Of a stretch of DNA of 8,703 bases, positions 6,468 through 8,703 are shown piece after piece. The notes beneath the pieces were generated by a model. It saw only the letters and a program-made list of their open reading frames with translations. It did not search any database and was not told the DNA's origin. The first letter of the stretch is position 1. The number at the start of each line of letters is the position of its first letter. The DNA is from Massilia sp. (lineage in GTDB: Bacteria > Pseudomonadota > Gammaproteobacteria > Burkholderiales > Burkholderiaceae_D). The translations under genes were made by a program, and so were the position numbers. The stretch lies in the NCBI GenBank assembly GCA_028291845.1, contig JAQGNM010000389.1:1-8703 (forward strand), written 5' to 3'.

Positions 6468-8703
6468 TTACCTGACCCCGGCAGTGGCCTGCGGCGCACC
6501 CCACATCAACGAAAAAGCCACCCGGTGGCTGCCCCAGTCGCTGGAGATTTTTACGGGGCCTTGCCAACTATTGGCGCCGTCCTGGTAACCCTTGTGGTAG
6601 TACCAGAACAGTTCGCCGGCGCCATTGACGGCGTAAATGAAACCATCGCCGGGCGAGAAGATCTTGCGGAAATTTTGCCAGCCTGAGCCGACCACCTTGG
6701 GGCCTTCCCATTTCGCGCCCACGCGGCCCAGGCCAGTGAAGCCGGGCGCGGGGGTGCGGGCGGGGTCGATGCCGTTCTGGTAGCTGACGTGGCGCCACCA
6801 CAGCAGGGTGCCGTCCTTTTGCACGGCGTAGATGACGCCGGCCCCGCCCGAGAAGGCGTCGACCACGCCGCCCCAGCCGGAGGCGACTACCAACGGGCCC
6901 GCCCAGCTTGGCGGCCGCTTGGCGTGGAGCACGTCCTGGTAACGGTACCAGCGCAGCTTGCCGTCGCCGCCGATGGCATACAGCACGCCATCGCCGCCGG
7001 CAAACACTTTTTTAAAGGAATTCCAGCCGCTGCCGACATCGACCGGCGCCGACCACTTGGCGCTGCCGTCGGCGAAGCCGTCGTGGCGCACCCATTTGAG
7101 AGTGCCGTCGCGCGTCAGGCCGAACAGGGAAAAACCATAGGCCGTGCCGCCGGTCGGCCCGTAGCCGGCCGGGAACACATCGACGAAGTTTTGCCAGCCG
7201 CTGTTGACCGTCCTGGGGCCTTCCCATTGGTGCAGCCACTTGGCGGGAGGCGCCTGCGGCAACAGCGCGGTGGACGCGTTTGCACGGCGTTCGGCGGCGA
7301 CGAGGGTGGCACCGCTGCCGGCGGCACGGCTGCCCGTTGACGGCGACGACGGAGATGATGTAGACGACGGCGCCGACGGCGGTGACGCCGGCGCACCGGC
7401 GCCCGCGGCGGCGATATGGCCGCTGGCGCTGACCCGCTCGGACGCGCCCGGCGCACGCGCGGGCGGCGGGTTGCGGTCCTCGCCCACCAGGTCGGCTTGC
7501 CACACCAGTTCGCCAAGCGGATTGACGGCATACAAGAATTGCTTTTTCCAGGTGGTCATGTCGAAGCGCCCGACATATTGCTCGCGCACGGTGCCGTAGC
7601 GGGCCAGCCGCGCCACCTCGTCGGCCAGGATGGTCATCGCCCCCAGGCCCCAGTTCTGTTGTAGATCTTCTTCGTCGGAAACGTCGTAGCGGGTTTCGAC
7701 AGTGGCAAGCGCCGCGGTGCCGTAGACCAGGTTGGCGGGCTGGCGTGCGGCGTCGCGCCTGGCGTCGTCGACGCGCGGCGGCTCGCGCACATTCCAGGTG
7801 CACAGGGCGTTCGATGCGGCCGGCGCCTGGAAGCTGCCATTGGCGATCGGCACGCGGTACTTCAAAGCGAACTGGTCGGTACAATACGATGCCCAACTGC
7901 ACTGGCCGTTGGCGCCGTATTTGCTCACTGGGCCGACGTCGCAGGTGACGCCCGTCATCAGCCATTCCGGCAGGTGATCGTTGGCGGGCGGCTCGTCGAG
8001 CTCGCGCCAGTACGGCCGCACGCTCAGCAGCGAAGCATGGCGCAGCAGGTCTTTGCCGTAGGTGTCGATCAGCCATTGCCGCCGACCGTTGGCCTGGTAC
8101 TCGATGGCGGTCATGAAGAACGCCAGCGTGGCGGCGTAGAACTCGAGCGTCGGCACCGGCTTGAAGGCGGCGGGCAGCAGCTTGCCGGTCAGCTTGCCCG
8201 GATGTTGTGGATCGGAATAGACGCGCAGGCGATCATTCCACGTCCATAAGTCGCGCTCCTCGTCAGCCTGGTCGAGATAGCGATTGACCAGCAACTGCGC
8301 CTCGCGCGCGATCTCGTCCTTACCGGCCTGGTCGGTGGGCCGTGCCGCCATTTTGCCGATCAGCACCTGCAGGCGCTCGCGCCGGTCTTTCAGCTCACGC
8401 ATGCGGTTGATGTTGGCCTGCTTGAAGGCGAAGTCTTGGACGGCGACGATCTGGCGGTCGAGTTCGTCGACGCGGCCGGTCAGCTGGTCGAGCCGGGTAT
8501 TGATCAGCCTGATCGCGTCGCCCACCGGGTCGCTGGCTTCGCGCCCGCTCCTGACCAGGCCGGCCGCGAAGCCGAGCACGATGCCGGCCGGTGGATAGGC
8601 CACCGCGATGACGCCGATGGTGGTGTCGACCAGCTTGTCGGAGTCGGGGTTTTGCGCTTGCATGGCGAAGCCATAGGCGGCGTTTGCCGCTTCGCCGGCC
8701 GTC
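6468..8703 (-). CDS. Large lectin-like protein: helical N-terminal half plus tachylectin-2-like propeller (5' end outside window)
   Basis: The frame is open from the right edge to the stop at 6468; an internal ATG at 8663 gives 731 residues, but coding-like sequence continues above it, so the true start is probably outside. Numbering from 8663: residues 14-37 are a Gly/Ala-rich hydrophobic stretch (TTIGVIAVAYPPAGIVLGF and on); 48-105 look like a long helix or coiled coil; 130-220 are rich in Trp, Leu and aromatic residues; four cysteines (241, 255, 261, 288) cluster and suggest disulfides, hence secretion. Residues 396-475 are low-complexity Pro/Ser/Ala. The C-terminal third repeats a blade pattern (IYAVxxDGxLxWYRH, then WxGPxxVxSGWxxFxxxF), typical of tachylectin-2 beta-propellers that bind N-acetyl sugars. 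The N-terminal layout recalls helical pore-forming domains such as Cry domain I, but this is only a resemblance. A secreted toxin or a surface carbohydrate-binding protein are both possible. Confidence 0.82.
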   Translation of the reverse strand, partial: TAGEAANAAYGFAMQAQNPDSDKLVDTTIGVIAVAYPPAGIVLGFAAGLVRSGREASDPVGDAIRLINTRLDQLTGRVDELDRQIVAVQDFAFKQANINRMRELKDRRERLQVLIGKMAARPTDQAGKDEIAREAQLLVNRYLDQADEERDLWTWNDRLRVYSDPQHPGKLTGKLLPAAFKPVPTLEFYAATLAFFMTAIEYQANGRRQWLIDTYGKDLLRHASLLSVRPYWRELDEPPANDHLPEWLMTGVTCDVGPVSKYGANGQCSWASYCTDQFALKYRVPIANGSFQAPAASNALCTWNVREPPRVDDARRDAARQPANLVYGTAALATVETRYDVSDEEDLQQNWGLGAMTILADEVARLARYGTVREQYVGRFDMTTWKKQFLYAVNPLGELVWQADLVGEDRNPPPARAPGASERVSASGHIAAAGAGAPASPPSAPSSTSSPSSPSTGSRAAGSGATLVAAERRANASTALLPQAPPAKWLHQWEGPRTVNSGWQNFVDVFPAGYGPTGGTAYGFSLFGLTRDGTLKWVRHDGFADGSAKWSAPVDVGSGWNSFKKVFAGGDGVLYAIGGDGKLRWYRYQDVLHAKRPPSWAGPLVVASGWGGVVDAFSGGAGVIYAVQKDGTLLWWRHVSYQNGIDPARTPAPGFTGLGRVGAKWEGPKVVGSGWQNFRKIFSPGDGFIYAVNGAGELFWYYHKGYQDGANSWQGPVKISSDWGSHRVAFSLMWGAPQATAGVR
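6504..7541 (-). repeat. Five tachylectin-type propeller blades (protein-level repeats)
   Basis: Five copies of a roughly 47-residue blade pattern can be aligned, numbered from the ATG at 8663. Blade 1 is split: FLYAVNPLGELVWQ (376-389) and QWEGPRTVNSGWQNF (479-493). Blade 2 is about 501-554, blade 3 about 557-605, blade 4 about 607-669 (with an extra 15-18 residue loop, around 631-649) and blade 5 about 672-720. Each has a strand ending YAV/YAI/YGF, a DG or GAG turn, L-x-W, a W-x-x-P turn and (S/D)(G/D)W. Five is the blade number of tachylectin-2. Confidence 0.72.
7239..7478 (-). other. Low-complexity Pro/Ser/Ala insert-coding segment
   Basis: This segment encodes residues 396-475 of the lectin-like protein (numbered from the ATG at 8663), rich in Pro, Ser, Ala, Thr and Gly, with runs such as APSSTSSPSSPSTGS (431-445). 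It separates the two parts of what reads as the first propeller blade. It is in frame on both sides. It may be a flexible linker or an O-glycosylation-prone loop. Confidence 0.6.

Noticed and set aside
7012..8076. 354-residue open frame on the - strand within the lectin-like gene
   Set aside because: It overlaps in another frame the region coding the tachylectin repeats and has Arg/Ala-rich composition with no motif.

Overview
The window looks like chromosomal DNA of a high-GC beta-proteobacterium. My best guess is Oxalobacteraceae (the Massilia/Duganella/Janthinobacterium group), from the strong GC bias at third codon positions and the style of the proteins. That placement is an inference, not something the sequence proves. 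I support five protein genes: one on the + strand (12-482) and four on the - strand. I see no rRNA, tRNA, CRISPR array, transposase or integrase.

Layout. A GNAT-family N-acetyltransferase (12-482, +) converges with a soluble hybrid histidine kinase (510-2906, -) built as PAS, GAF-like spacer, PAS, HisKA, HATPase and receiver. Upstream of the kinase, on the same strand, is a tight three-gene block read from 6090 down to 3055. It encodes a fused SoxY-SoxZ-like sulfur carrier (5272-6090), a SoxH-like periplasmic zinc metallohydrolase (4327-5271) and a Tat-exported flavoprotein of the flavocytochrome c sulfide dehydrogenase (FccB/SoxF) type (3055-4323). The spacings are 0 nt (TAG directly followed by ATG) and 3 nt, each start has a Shine-Dalgarno sequence inside the preceding gene, and a plausible sigma70-type promoter precedes the block. 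The 377-bp gap at 6091-6467 holds this promoter, a 10-bp-phased hexamer repeat and a long inverted repeat. The last gene (6468 to beyond the right edge, -) is a large, probably secreted protein. It has a helical, possibly membrane-active N-terminal half and a C-terminal five-bladed tachylectin-2-like beta-propeller.

How the genes may work together. All three proteins of the Sox-like block carry export signals, so the pathway should be periplasmic. The carrier has a single cysteine, in a GGCSG motif between its Y and Z halves. The metallohydrolase keeps a full metal-ligand set, and the flavoprotein keeps the three cysteines expected for covalent FAD and a redox disulfide. A carrier, a hydrolase and an electron-accepting flavoenzyme would make a minimal sulfur relay. 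However, SoxAX, SoxB, SoxCD, any CXXCH cytochrome and any PQQ dehydrogenase are all absent from the window. The carrier and hydrolase resemble families named after quinoprotein (PQQ) dehydrogenases, so the block may be a variant of that poorly understood 'quinoprotein relay' system rather than ordinary thiosulfate oxidation. The kinase lies 148 bp downstream on the same strand and may be co-transcribed, but nothing in the sequence shows that it senses this pathway. The lectin-like gene appears to be a separate unit, possibly a toxin or a carbohydrate-binding exoprotein.
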